This document shows, piece by piece, positions 24,259 to 32,252 of a DNA stretch of 64,000 nt. The stretch's first letter is position 1. Every line of letters begins with the position of its first letter. The notes beneath the pieces were generated by a model that was not told the DNA's origin, ran no database searches, and saw only the letters and a program-made list of their open reading frames with translations. This DNA comes from Bradyrhizobium sp. (lineage in GTDB: Bacteria > Pseudomonadota > Alphaproteobacteria > Rhizobiales > Xanthobacteraceae): NCBI RefSeq assembly GCF_016219575.1, contig NZ_JACRMG010000010.1, forward strand, positions 83,858-147,857. The letters are read 5' to 3'. Both the position numbers and the translations under genes were made by a program.

Positions 24259-25605
24259 TCAGCTCGGAACCTCCACCACGGTCTCCACCGGCAGCGCCCC
24301 GCCGCGAACACGGATCTCGCGCACCGGATAGGGCACGCGGATGCCCTCGCGCTTGAAGGCGTCCCACAGCGCCAGCATCACGTCGCTCTTGACGCCATCC
24401 ATGCCGTCGGGATCGGCGATCCAGAAGGTGAGGGAGAATTTCATGCCGGCTTCGGCGAATTCGGTCAGGATGCAGTTCGGGTTCTTGCCCTTGGTGGCGC
24501 GCGGATGGGCGGCGGCAATGTCGGAAGCGAGCTTGCACACCAGCCGCGGATCGGCGTCGTAATTGGTGCCGAACGGAATCTTCACCAGCGTGTTCTTGTC
24601 GGTATAGGTCCAGTTGACCACCTTCTGCGTCACCAGGTCCTCGTTCGGGATCAGGAATTCGCGGCCGTCGCCGGCGGCGACCGAGATGTAGCGCGTCTTC
24701 ATGGCGCTGATGCGCCCCGAATTGTCGCCGATGGTGACGAGGTCGCCGGGCTTGACGGACTTGTCGACCAGCAGGATCAGGCCGGAGATGAAATTGGCGA
24801 CGATCTTCTGCAGGCCGAGGCCAATGCCGACGCCCGCAGCGCCGGTGAAGACCGCAAGCGCCGACAGGTTGATGCCGACCGCCGACAGTGCGATGGTGAT
24901 CGCCACCACCATCAGTCCCATGCGGATCATCTTGACCAGCAGCACCTGGATCGACGGCGTCAGGTCGCTGGAGCGATTGATGCGGCTCTCGGCAAAATTG
25001 CTGGCTATGCTGGTCAGCCACAGCGCGACGATCAGGAGCGCGCATGCCTTGATCAGGAGCAGCGGCGTCAGGCGGAGATCGCCGATCACGACGGCATAGG
25101 AGTCGAGGATCTCGACGGCGGGCCCGAACTGGCCGATGATGGAAAGCGCCGCCACCGTCCACGCCGACAGCGACACCACCCTGACGATGAAGGCGTTGCG
25201 GATCACCGAGGTGATCAGCCGGATCGCAAGCCATGCCAGCGCCAGCTTGGCGGAGACCTCGAGCAGATAGCTGCGGCTCGGCCAGGTCGTATGCAGCATG
25301 ATCGCGCGCGCGACGATCATCTGGATCGCGAAGATCGCGGTGGAGGCGGAAAACACCATCACGCGGACGAAGTGCCGCAGCGGCAGCGGCCAGCGCATCG
25401 CCAGCGACGACATGTCGACCCGCGAGCGGATGGCGGCGTCGGCGGCCCAGGCGATGCCGGCGGCGGCCAGGATAAGGCCGAATTGCAGGTAGAACCATGG
25501 CGAGGCGACTTCCGCGCCCACCGACCGCAGAGCGGTCAGCACGGATTCCATGATCTCGTTCGCGTCCATCGACAGGATCTCGCTGGCGGGGCTGTTCTTG
25601 GGCAT
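24259..25605 (-). CDS. Mechanosensitive ion channel (MscS family)
   Basis: A 448-residue inner-membrane protein. There are about five N-terminal membrane segments, then the pore helix TM3 (LSALAVFTGAAGVGIGLGLQ), with Gly/Ala packing typical of MscS, followed by the beta domain (DKSVKPGDLVTIGDNSGRIS and LIPNEDLV) and the mixed C-terminal domain. It releases solutes upon hypo-osmotic shock. The start ATG at 25605 lies in a 14-base tandem repeat (25597-25637); ATG 25569 is an alternative that removes 12 residues. Transcribed divergently from the K+/H+ antiporter gene at 25824, which also handles osmotic or ionic stress. Confidence 0.9.
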   Translation of the reverse strand: MPKNSPASEILSMDANEIMESVLTALRSVGAEVASPWFYLQFGLILAAAGIAWAADAAIRSRVDMSSLAMRWPLPLRHFVRVMVFSASTAIFAIQMIVARAIMLHTTWPSRSYLLEVSAKLALAWLAIRLITSVIRNAFIVRVVSLSAWTVAALSIIGQFGPAVEILDSYAVVIGDLRLTPLLLIKACALLIVALWLTSIASNFAESRINRSSDLTPSIQVLLVKMIRMGLMVVAITIALSAVGINLSALAVFTGAAGVGIGLGLQKIVANFISGLILLVDKSVKPGDLVTIGDNSGRISAMKTRYISVAAGDGREFLIPNEDLVTQKVVNWTYTDKNTLVKIPFGTNYDADPRLVCKLASDIAAAHPRATKGKNPNCILTEFAEAGMKFSLTFWIADPDGMDGVKSDVMLALWDAFKREGIRVPYPVREIRVRGGALPVETVVEVPS

Positions 25606-25637
25606 CAGATTTTGGGCATCAGATCTTGGGCATCGAT
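25597..25637. repeat. Three tandem 14-base units over the mscS start codon
   Basis: The unit CTTGGGCATCAGAT occurs about three times with small variations. Each unit contains an ATG on the minus strand (at 25605, 25619 and 25633); only the first is in frame with the channel protein. Copy-number change would alter the leader, not the frame. Confidence 0.6.
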
Positions 25638-25823
25638 TGATTCGACTGTCGGGCAGAATCTCACAAGCAGGGCAGGCGGACCATCGATACTCCACATTGC
25701 AGATGTCGATTTGGCCCTGAAAATACCGGCGCATCGCCGCTATCGGGAATAAGGGGGTTGGCGCGGAAGTGTGGCGACGATAAGGATGCAATTGCAAGTA
25801 TTTGCAATGATTTGTCAGGGCTG

Positions 25824-27617
25824 ATGGCTTCTCTCGACTCGGTCAGTATCGCGATCCTTCTGGGCGCCGTCCTGGTGATGGCCGGCATCCTGTCGAGCCT
25901 GCTTGCGCTGCGCTTCGGCGCCCCCCTGCTGCTGGTCTTCCTGTTCATCGGCATGCTGGCCGGCGACGCCGGCCCCGGCCAACTGCAGTTCGACGACGTG
26001 CGCACCACCTATCTGGTCGGCTCGGTGGCGCTCGCTTTGATCCTGTTCGACGGCGGCTTGCGCACGCGCTTTGCGAGCATCCGCGCGGTGCTGGCGCCCT
26101 CGATGGTGCTGGCCACCGCCGGCGTGCTGCTGACGGCGCTGGTCACCGCGCCGGTCGCCAAATACGCGCTCGACATCTACTGGACCGAGGCGCTGTTGCT
26201 CGGCGCCGTGGTGGCCTCGACGGATGCCGCCGCCGTGTTCCTGCTGGTGCACACGCAAGGTTTGCGTCTGCGCCCGCGAGTCGGCGCGACGCTGGAGGCG
26301 GAATCCGGCACCAACGATCCCTTCGCGATCTTCCTTACCCTGATGCTGGTCGAGTTCATCTCGATCGGCCAGAGCTCGGCGGCGCATGTTGCGATGGAGT
26401 TCGCCCGGGAGGCCGTGCTCGGCACCATCGTGGGCGTGGTCGGCGGGCGGCTGGTGGTGATTGCGCTGAACAAGGTGGCGCTGCCGCAGGGGCTGCATGC
26501 GCCCTTCGTCACCACGGCGGCGCTGGTCGTGTTCGGCGTGGCGCAGATGGCGCACGCGTCCGGATTCCTCGCGGTCTATCTCGCCGGCATCATCATCGGC
26601 AACCGGCCGACGCGCGCGCATAATTCCGTCGTCACCTTCCTCGATGCCGCCACCTGGCTGGCGCAGATCGTGATGTTCGTGCTGCTCGGCCTCCTGGTGT
26701 CGCCGCGGCGGCTGGTCGACAGCCTGGCGCCCGCCGTGGTCGTCGCGATCGCGCTGATGATCCTGGCGCGGCCGGTTGCGGTGTTCCTCTGCCTGGCGCC
26801 GTTCCGCTTCAGCTGGCGCGAGAAGATCTTCATCGCCTGGACCGGCCTGCGCGGGGCGGTGGCGATCTTCCTCGCCTCGATCCCGATGCTGGTCGGCCTG
26901 TCGAAAGCCTACCTCTATTTCGACGTCGCCTTTGTCGTCGTCATCATTTCGCTGCTGCTGCAGGGCTGGACGCTGGCGCCCGCCGCGCGGAGGCTGCATG
27001 TGGCGCTGCCGCGCGCCGACCGCGGCCCGCGTCGCGTCGAGCTGGATCTGCCTGGCCAGCTTGAGCAGCAGCTGGTCGGCTATCCCGTGCGCTCGAAGAG
27101 CCTGTATTTCCGGCGCGGGCTGATTCCGTCCTGGTCGAAGCCCACGCTGGTCATCCGCGACGAGCGCATCCTCACGCCGGCCGAGGCCGATCCCGTGACC
27201 CCCGGCGACTACATCTATCTGCTGGCGCCGCCGGAAAAGGCCGAGGCGCTCGACCGCTTCTTCGTCGACATGGCGCCGTCGAGCTCGCCCGATCCGCATC
27301 TGCTCGGCGACTTCATGGTGTCCGGCGAGCATACGCTGGCTGAACTTGCGGAAGTCTACGGCGTGAAGGTGGAAGAGGCGGATCGGCAGCTTACACTGGC
27401 GGATTATTTCGACATCCATCTCGACCGCGCGCCGAAGGAAGGCGCCGAGCTTGCGCTCGATTCCATCGTCCTGGTCGCCCGCAGCCTCGGTGGCGGCCGC
27501 GTCAATGTCATCGGCCTCCGCCTGCCGGAGGAGGAAGACGAGGCGCCGCCGCCAACGCGTCGGCAAAGGTTCAAGCGCAAGCTCGCCGATATCTGGGCGC
27601 AAGTGGCGGGGGTGTAG
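25824..27617 (+). CDS. Potassium/proton antiporter (NhaP2/CvrA-like)
   Basis: A 597-residue inner-membrane CPA1-type antiporter. About 12 helices cover residues 1-395, with GSVALALILFDGGLRT, GAVVASTDAAAVFLL and ESGTNDPFAIFLTLM as the conserved ion-site segments (paired Asp residues). The cytosolic C-terminus has a TrkA_C-like region (VIRDERILTPAEADPVTPGDYIYLLAPP, about residues 450-490) and a CorC/HlyC-like transporter-associated domain (LADYFDIHLDRAPKEG, residues about 525-575). This layout is that of NhaP2/CvrA proteins, which expel K+ and help to regulate turgor and pH. The ATG at 25824 is preceded by CAGGGC. An upstream in-frame ATG at 25758 adds an unlikely leader. Confidence 0.9.
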   Translation: MASLDSVSIAILLGAVLVMAGILSSLLALRFGAPLLLVFLFIGMLAGDAGPGQLQFDDVRTTYLVGSVALALILFDGGLRTRFASIRAVLAPSMVLATAGVLLTALVTAPVAKYALDIYWTEALLLGAVVASTDAAAVFLLVHTQGLRLRPRVGATLEAESGTNDPFAIFLTLMLVEFISIGQSSAAHVAMEFAREAVLGTIVGVVGGRLVVIALNKVALPQGLHAPFVTTAALVVFGVAQMAHASGFLAVYLAGIIIGNRPTRAHNSVVTFLDAATWLAQIVMFVLLGLLVSPRRLVDSLAPAVVVAIALMILARPVAVFLCLAPFRFSWREKIFIAWTGLRGAVAIFLASIPMLVGLSKAYLYFDVAFVVVIISLLLQGWTLAPAARRLHVALPRADRGPRRVELDLPGQLEQQLVGYPVRSKSLYFRRGLIPSWSKPTLVIRDERILTPAEADPVTPGDYIYLLAPPEKAEALDRFFVDMAPSSSPDPHLLGDFMVSGEHTLAELAEVYGVKVEEADRQLTLADYFDIHLDRAPKEGAELALDSIVLVARSLGGGRVNVIGLRLPEEEDEAPPPTRRQRFKRKLADIWAQVAGV

Positions 27618-27622
27618 CCCTT

Positions 27623-27660
27623 GTCATTCCGGGCTCGCGCTGCGCGCGCCCCGGAATGAC
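27623..27660. repeat. Palindrome GTCATTCCGGG type between convergent genes
   Basis: GTCATTCCGGG ... CCCCGGAATGAC frames an inner GCGC-rich dyad. It lies between the antiporter stop (27617) and the dodecin stop (27666), in convergent orientation, and could end both transcripts. Confidence 0.65.
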
Positions 27661-27665
27661 AACGC

Positions 27666-27893
27666 TCACTCCTCCAGCGTAAAGCCCACCCGCAGCGTCA
27701 CCTGGTAGTGGCCAACCTTTGCGCCTTCGATATGGCCCCGGGTCTGCACCACCTCGAACCATTTCATCTCGCGGATCGTCTTCGACGCGCGCGTGATCGC
27801 GTTCTGGACGGCGTCCTCGATGCTCTTCTCCGAAGAGCCGACGAGTTCGAGAATCTTGTAGATGTGATCCTTCGTTCCGGTCGCAGGTGACAT
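27666..27893 (-). CDS. Dodecin family flavin-binding protein
   Basis: A 75-residue cytosolic protein of the dodecin family, which assembles into hollow dodecamers that store or shield flavins. [20 protein letters not shown], followed by [11 protein letters not shown] and [20 protein letters not shown], covers the whole family length. The ATG at 27893 is chosen because a longer start at 27956 gives a leader unlike dodecins and runs into a repeat. Confidence 0.92.
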   Translation of the reverse strand: MSPATGTKDHIYKILELVGSSEKSIEDAVQNAITRASKTIREMKWFEVVQTRGHIEGAKVGHYQVTLRVGFTLEE

Positions 27894-27917
27894 GGCAGGC
27901 CTCCCGTTGCGATGATT

Positions 27918-27951
27918 GCAGGGCGGATTACGCTTCGCTATTGCGCCCTGC
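27918..27951. repeat. GGCGGATTACGCTTCGCT-type repeat, short copy
   Basis: GCAGGGCG...CGCCCTGC flanks the core GATTACGCTTCGCTATT. The same core occurs twice in inverted orientation at 35952-36035. Confidence 0.6.
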
Positions 27952-27984
27952 GGCACTGATCGTATGGGAGGAGAACAGGTTGGG

Positions 27985-28659
27985 CTAGGCAGTTGTTCCC
28001 GACAGCACCTTCACCCCGCCGAGTGCCGTCACCTTGCCGCCCCGCAGCATCACGATCTGCGTGGCGAGCTGGCGCATCTCGGCGGAGTCGTGGCTGACAT
28101 AGACCATCGGTACATTGGCCTCGTCGCGCAGCCGCACCAGGTACGGCAAGATCTCCACCTTGCGGCCCTCGTCGAGCGAGCCGAGCGGCTCGTCGAGCAG
28201 CAGGAGCCGCGGCTTTGATAACAGCGCGCGGCCAAGCGCGACGCGCTGGCGCTCGCCGCCGGAGAGTTTTCCGGGACGGCGGTCGAGCAGATGGCCGATG
28301 TCGAGCAGGTCGGTGACGCGCTTGTTCTGCGCGGCATCGGCGGCGAGACCGTTCATCCGCCGCCCATAGTCGAGGTTTTGCGCGACATCCATATGCGGAA
28401 ACAGCCGCGCATCTTGGAAGACATAGCCGATGCGGCGGCGGTGCGGCGGCACATGCACGCCTCTCGCCGTGTCGTCGAGGATTTCATCGTCGAGCGCGAT
28501 CGTGCCGCGGTCGGGCCGCAAGAGCCCCGCGATGATGTTGACCAGCGAGGTCTTGCCGGCGCCGGAAGCGCCGAACAGGCCGGTGACGCGGCCCTCGCTG
28601 GTGAAGGCGGCTTCCAGCGCGAAGTCGCCGAGCTGTTTTACGATGTCGACCCGCAGCAT
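27985..28659 (-). CDS. modC: Molybdate ABC transporter ATPase ModC, short form
   Basis: A 224-residue cytosolic ATPase of the molybdate importer. Walker A is GASGAGKTS, the Q-loop is [12 protein letters not shown], the signature is LSGGERQR, Walker B is [12 protein letters not shown], and the switch His is in YVSHDS. The protein stops soon after the ATPase core, so the C-terminal MOP/TOBE molybdate-binding domain of the usual 350-residue ModC is missing. Start at ATG 28659, two bases after the modB stop; the in-frame start at 28704 lies inside modB. Last gene of modABC. Confidence 0.9.
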   Translation of the reverse strand: MLRVDIVKQLGDFALEAAFTSEGRVTGLFGASGAGKTSLVNIIAGLLRPDRGTIALDDEILDDTARGVHVPPHRRRIGYVFQDARLFPHMDVAQNLDYGRRMNGLAADAAQNKRVTDLLDIGHLLDRRPGKLSGGERQRVALGRALLSKPRLLLLDEPLGSLDEGRKVEILPYLVRLRDEANVPMVYVSHDSAEMRQLATQIVMLRGGKVTALGGVKVLSGTTA

Positions 28660-28661
28660 GC

Positions 28662-29363
28662 TCAGTTCCCGTGCAGCCGCCGCGTCGCGCGCCGCGCGAA
28701 CCATTCGGAACAGACAAGCGCGCCAGTGGCAAGGATGATGGACACGACCACGAGCCGCAGGGCAGCAGGATCGCCGTCCGGTACCTGAGTCAGGGAGTGA
28801 ATGGCCGACGCAATCGTTTGGGTTTCACCGGGAATGTTGGATACGAAGGTGATCGTCGCGCCGAACTCGCCGATCGCCTTGGCAAAGCCGAGCACCATGC
28901 CGGCCAGAATGCCCGGCAGCGCCAGCGGCAGCGTCACGGTCGCAAATACCTGCCACGGTGCTGCGCCCAGTGTGCTGGCGGCCTGTTCCAGCCTGCGGTC
29001 AATTGCCGCCAGAGAGAGGCGAATTGGTTGCACCAATAGCGGAAAGGACATCACGCCGCAGGCAAGAGCCGCACCGGTCCAGCGAAACGAAAACACGATA
29101 CCAAGATGGTCCGCGAGCCACGCGCCGACGAGGCCGCGGCGCCCGAATGTCAGCAGCAACAGATAGCCGGTGACGACAGGCGGCAGCACAAGAGGAAGAA
29201 ATATGAGTGCCTCGACTGCCGATTTCCCCCAGAAGGTACGTCGTGCCAGCACCCAAGCCACACCGATTCCGAGCGGCGTAGCGACCAGCGTTGCGACGAG
29301 TGCAACACGAAGGGACAGCCGAATTGCCATCCATTCGGTTGGCGAAATATCGAACATCGGCAT
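28662..29363 (-). CDS. modB: Molybdate ABC transporter permease ModB
   Basis: A 233-residue inner-membrane permease with about five to six helices. The ATPase-docking loop is [25 protein letters not shown], and [21 protein letters not shown] is the strongly conserved ModB signature. The start codon shares a base with the modA stop (TGATG), so translation is coupled. An alternative ATG at 29357 removes two residues. Confidence 0.93.
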   Translation of the reverse strand: MPMFDISPTEWMAIRLSLRVALVATLVATPLGIGVAWVLARRTFWGKSAVEALIFLPLVLPPVVTGYLLLLTFGRRGLVGAWLADHLGIVFSFRWTGAALACGVMSFPLLVQPIRLSLAAIDRRLEQAASTLGAAPWQVFATVTLPLALPGILAGMVLGFAKAIGEFGATITFVSNIPGETQTIASAIHSLTQVPDGDPAALRLVVVSIILATGALVCSEWFARRATRRLHGN

Positions 29364-30145
29364 CAGCTCGCCGGGCGCATCAGGAGGGTAAAGCCATATC
29401 TCTCGAAGATGGCTTTCGCCGACGCCGAGCGCAGGAAGGCGATATAGTCGATGGCTTCAGCCTTCGCGGTTTTCGTTGCCACCACCGGATAGATGATCGC
29501 CGGATGGGAATCGGGCGGAAAAGTCCCGACCACCCTGACGCCGGGTTCGACCCTGGCGTCGGTCGCATAGACGATGCCGAGTGCGGCTTCACCGCGCGCC
29601 ACCAGCGTCAGCGCGGCGCGCACGTTCTCGGTCATGGCGAATTTTGGCTGGGCAGCCTCCCAAGCGCCCAACTTTTCCAGCGCCGCCTTGGCGTATTTGC
29701 CTACGGGCACCGCTTTGACGTCGCCGGTCGCGATCCTGCCGTCGCCGGCGAGCTTTGCAAGATCGAAACCCGGCCCGATTGAGACGGTACCGGCCTTGGA
29801 ATCCTTTGGCGCGATCAGCACGATCGAGTTGCCGAGCAGATTGACCCGCGTCGATTCGTCGATGCCCTTTTTCGACACCGCGTAGTCCATCCAGTCGGTG
29901 TCGGCCGAGACGAACACATCGGCCGGCGCGCCCTGTTCGATCTGTTTGGCGAGCGCCGAGCTTGCGGCATAGCTCGCAACGATCTTCACGCCGGTCTTGG
30001 CCATATAGGCTGCGTCGATGTCGTCGAGCGCGTTCTTCATCGAGGCCGCGGCGAACACGGTGATGCTCTTGTCCTGCGCGCTGGCAGGAAAGATCGCGCC
30101 TGCGAGGAAGAGCAAGGCAGCAAGAATTCCGGCAAGTGGATTCAT
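29363..30145 (-). CDS. modA: Molybdate-binding periplasmic protein ModA
   Basis: A 260-residue exported protein with a signal peptide ending ASAQ near residue 24. The mature start, SITVFAAASMKNALDDI, and the segments SYAASSALAKQIEQGAPADV and LLGNSIVLIAPKDS are typical of ModA, with the Ser residues (AAASM, AASS) expected to bind molybdate or tungstate. First gene of modABC. I saw no convincing ModE-type dyad upstream between 30146 and 30334. Confidence 0.94.
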   Translation of the reverse strand: MNPLAGILAALLFLAGAIFPASAQDKSITVFAAASMKNALDDIDAAYMAKTGVKIVASYAASSALAKQIEQGAPADVFVSADTDWMDYAVSKKGIDESTRVNLLGNSIVLIAPKDSKAGTVSIGPGFDLAKLAGDGRIATGDVKAVPVGKYAKAALEKLGAWEAAQPKFAMTENVRAALTLVARGEAALGIVYATDARVEPGVRVVGTFPPDSHPAIIYPVVATKTAKAEAIDYIAFLRSASAKAIFERYGFTLLMRPAS

Positions 30146-30334
30146 CGATGGCGCTCCATGCCGATTTCCGCGCGTTGTCGCTCACGCAAATCAGGCGTCG
30201 GTGATTTCAGGGCTTGCGACGGGCGGAAGCGCCGTTCCGGCTATCCCTTGCCGACGTACAGTCGGACGGGATGTCGCGATACCCGGCCACTATAGCCGTC
30301 TCCGCACCGCGGGAAAAGCCTTGCGACGACGAGA

Positions 30335-31282
30335 TTACTGTTTCGCATCCGGCATGTTCAGTACGGCCCGGCAGGCCGGCGGCAGTTGCGCCATGGTCAT
30401 CGGCGGCTTCGGCTTCGGCGGCACCTTCGGCGGCTTGGGATGCAGCACCGAATCCTTGAACCAGAAGGCGAGATCGGCGGGCTTGCAGCCTTCGCCTTCG
30501 CCGGGATCGGGCTGGGTCTCGCATTCGCCCGAGCCCGGCGGGCATTTGATGCGGATGTGGAAGTGATAGTCGTGGCCCCACATCGGCCGGACCTTGGAGA
30601 GCCAGTTGCGGTCGCCCTTGGCTTCGCGGCACAGCGCTTTCTTGATCGCGGCGTTGACGAAGATGCGCTGCACGGCCGGCTCCTGCGCCGCGGCGCGGAT
30701 CACGACGAGATGGCCGGGCGTGAACACGCGTGGATCGATATCGAGGCGGTCCTCGCGCACCATCATGGTCGCCGACATGTCCTCGCGCTCGTTGCGCGAG
30801 AGCTGGCGGGCCGGCGCCGGCGTCAGCCAGATGTCGGCGTCGAGCCCGACCTGGTGGCTGGCATGTCCGGTCAGCATCGGCCCGCCGCGCGGCTGCGACA
30901 TGTCGCCGACGAGAATGCCGTTCCAGCCCGCATCCTTCTTCGCCTTCATCGCCACGCGCTTGACCAGCGCGACCATGTCGGGATGCGCAAAGTAGCGGTT
31001 GCGCGACAGCCGCATCACCTGCCAGGCCTCGCCGTTGATCGGCAGCCCTTCGGCGCCGGCGATGCAGCCATGGGCGTAGAAGCCGATCGCGCGCGGCTTG
31101 TCGGCCGCCGCCGGCAGATATTTGCGGGCGAACAATTCCTTGGCGCCGAGTTTTGGGTCGTTGGGATTGGCCAGCGGCGGCAGCGGCTTCGGGTTGACCG
31201 TGCCCTTGTCCTGCGCCAGCGCGGCGGAGGCGCAGAGGAGGGTCGGGATCAGGAGGGGGATCAGGAATCGGCGGGGCTGCAT
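30335..31282 (-). CDS. mepA: Penicillin-insensitive murein endopeptidase
   Basis: A 315-residue periplasmic zinc peptidase of the M74 family that cuts D-Ala-meso-diaminopimelate cross-links in peptidoglycan. Residues 1 to about 24 are a signal peptide. Zinc ligands are in MLTGHASHQVGLDADIWL (His and Asp) and in WGHDYHFHIRI (His pair). Cysteines (CIAG, CREAKG, CPPGSGEC, GCKP, ACRA) probably form disulfides. Start at ATG 31282 because it begins the signal peptide; upstream in-frame ATGs at 31300 and 31348 lack ribosome-binding sites. Confidence 0.92.
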   Translation of the reverse strand: MQPRRFLIPLLIPTLLCASAALAQDKGTVNPKPLPPLANPNDPKLGAKELFARKYLPAAADKPRAIGFYAHGCIAGAEGLPINGEAWQVMRLSRNRYFAHPDMVALVKRVAMKAKKDAGWNGILVGDMSQPRGGPMLTGHASHQVGLDADIWLTPAPARQLSRNEREDMSATMMVREDRLDIDPRVFTPGHLVVIRAAAQEPAVQRIFVNAAIKKALCREAKGDRNWLSKVRPMWGHDYHFHIRIKCPPGSGECETQPDPGEGEGCKPADLAFWFKDSVLHPKPPKVPPKPKPPMTMAQLPPACRAVLNMPDAKQ

Positions 31283-31505
31283 GCGGGGCAAAACTAGCAT
31301 GGAATTGGCCGGTCCAGACCAGTGCGCTGCATCATGATCCCCGCTCAATTTGGCGCGACCGCCGCCGGGTTAAGCTTAACCTCAGGCCGCGACCGCGTGC
31401 GCCCTTTACAAGCCGCTTCGGGAACCCGCAAATAGCCGCAATTAGCAAGGGCATGGCCAGCCTGCTGGCGGATCGTGCCCGGAGGCGTAACGGGCAGGGC
31501 GTTTC

Positions 31506-31940
31506 ATGAGTTTGTTGTCGGGCTGGCGGCCGGCCATTGCGGCTGCATTCGTGGTGTCATGTCTTTCCATCGCGCCGGCCCTCGCCGACGTCGTGGTTCA
31601 CATCGACAAATCCTCGCAGCGCATGTCGGTGAGCGTCAACGGACAGCCGCGCTACACCTGGCCGATCTCGACCGGCCGCAGCGGCTACGGCACGCCGAGC
31701 GGCGTGTTCCATCCGCAGATGATGGCGCGCAGCTGGTTCTCGAAGAAGTACTACAATTCGCCGATGCCGCACTCGATCTTCTTCTATCACGGCTTCGCCA
31801 TCCACGGCACCACCGACATCCGCCGCCTCGGCGGCCCGGCCTCGCACGGCTGCGTGCGGCTGCATCCCTCGAATGCGGCGACGCTCTACGCGCTGGTGGA
31901 GCGCAACGGCCGCGGCAACACGCGCATCGAGATCTACTGA
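31506..31940 (+). CDS. L,D-transpeptidase (YkuD domain)
   Basis: A 144-residue exported enzyme that makes 3-3 peptidoglycan cross-links or attaches proteins to the wall. The signal peptide covers residues 1-27 (ALA). Nearly all the rest is a YkuD domain: VHIDKSSQRMSVSVNG at the start, FFYHGFAIHGT with the conserved His, and the catalytic motif SHGCVRLH. It diverges from the murein endopeptidase gene mepA, giving a small wall-remodelling pair. Confidence 0.92.
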   Translation: MSLLSGWRPAIAAAFVVSCLSIAPALADVVVHIDKSSQRMSVSVNGQPRYTWPISTGRSGYGTPSGVFHPQMMARSWFSKKYYNSPMPHSIFFYHGFAIHGTTDIRRLGGPASHGCVRLHPSNAATLYALVERNGRGNTRIEIY

Positions 31941-32252
31941 GACGACACCGAATTTAACCGTCCGATAACCCTGTTGCGCGTTGACGCATATTCGTGCGGG
32001 CCCCGTTATTTCACGGGCAGCTTCGACCTTCGTTGCAACTCCGCCGCACGACGTGCCGCATTTACCCCCGTCATCTACGGGTTTTGTCAATCATTGGTTG
32101 TATTTCTGCACAACCCGCGCGGATTGCGCCCGCAAAACGGGCATGCTCGCACATCCGGGCCCGTATCCTGGGTTAGGCAAGAGATACCAATTTTTCAGAC
32201 ACTTATCCGAGAACTGACCCTGCGCAGAATGCGAGTTGTGTGGGGCGTTAGA
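31941..32252. other. Intergenic region before the PAS-EAL gene
   Basis: No gene supported. The frame of the following protein is open through most of this stretch, but the translation has no domain character and the base pattern lacks the GC-rich third position of the coding region. I see no repeat or hairpin of note. Confidence 0.4.
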
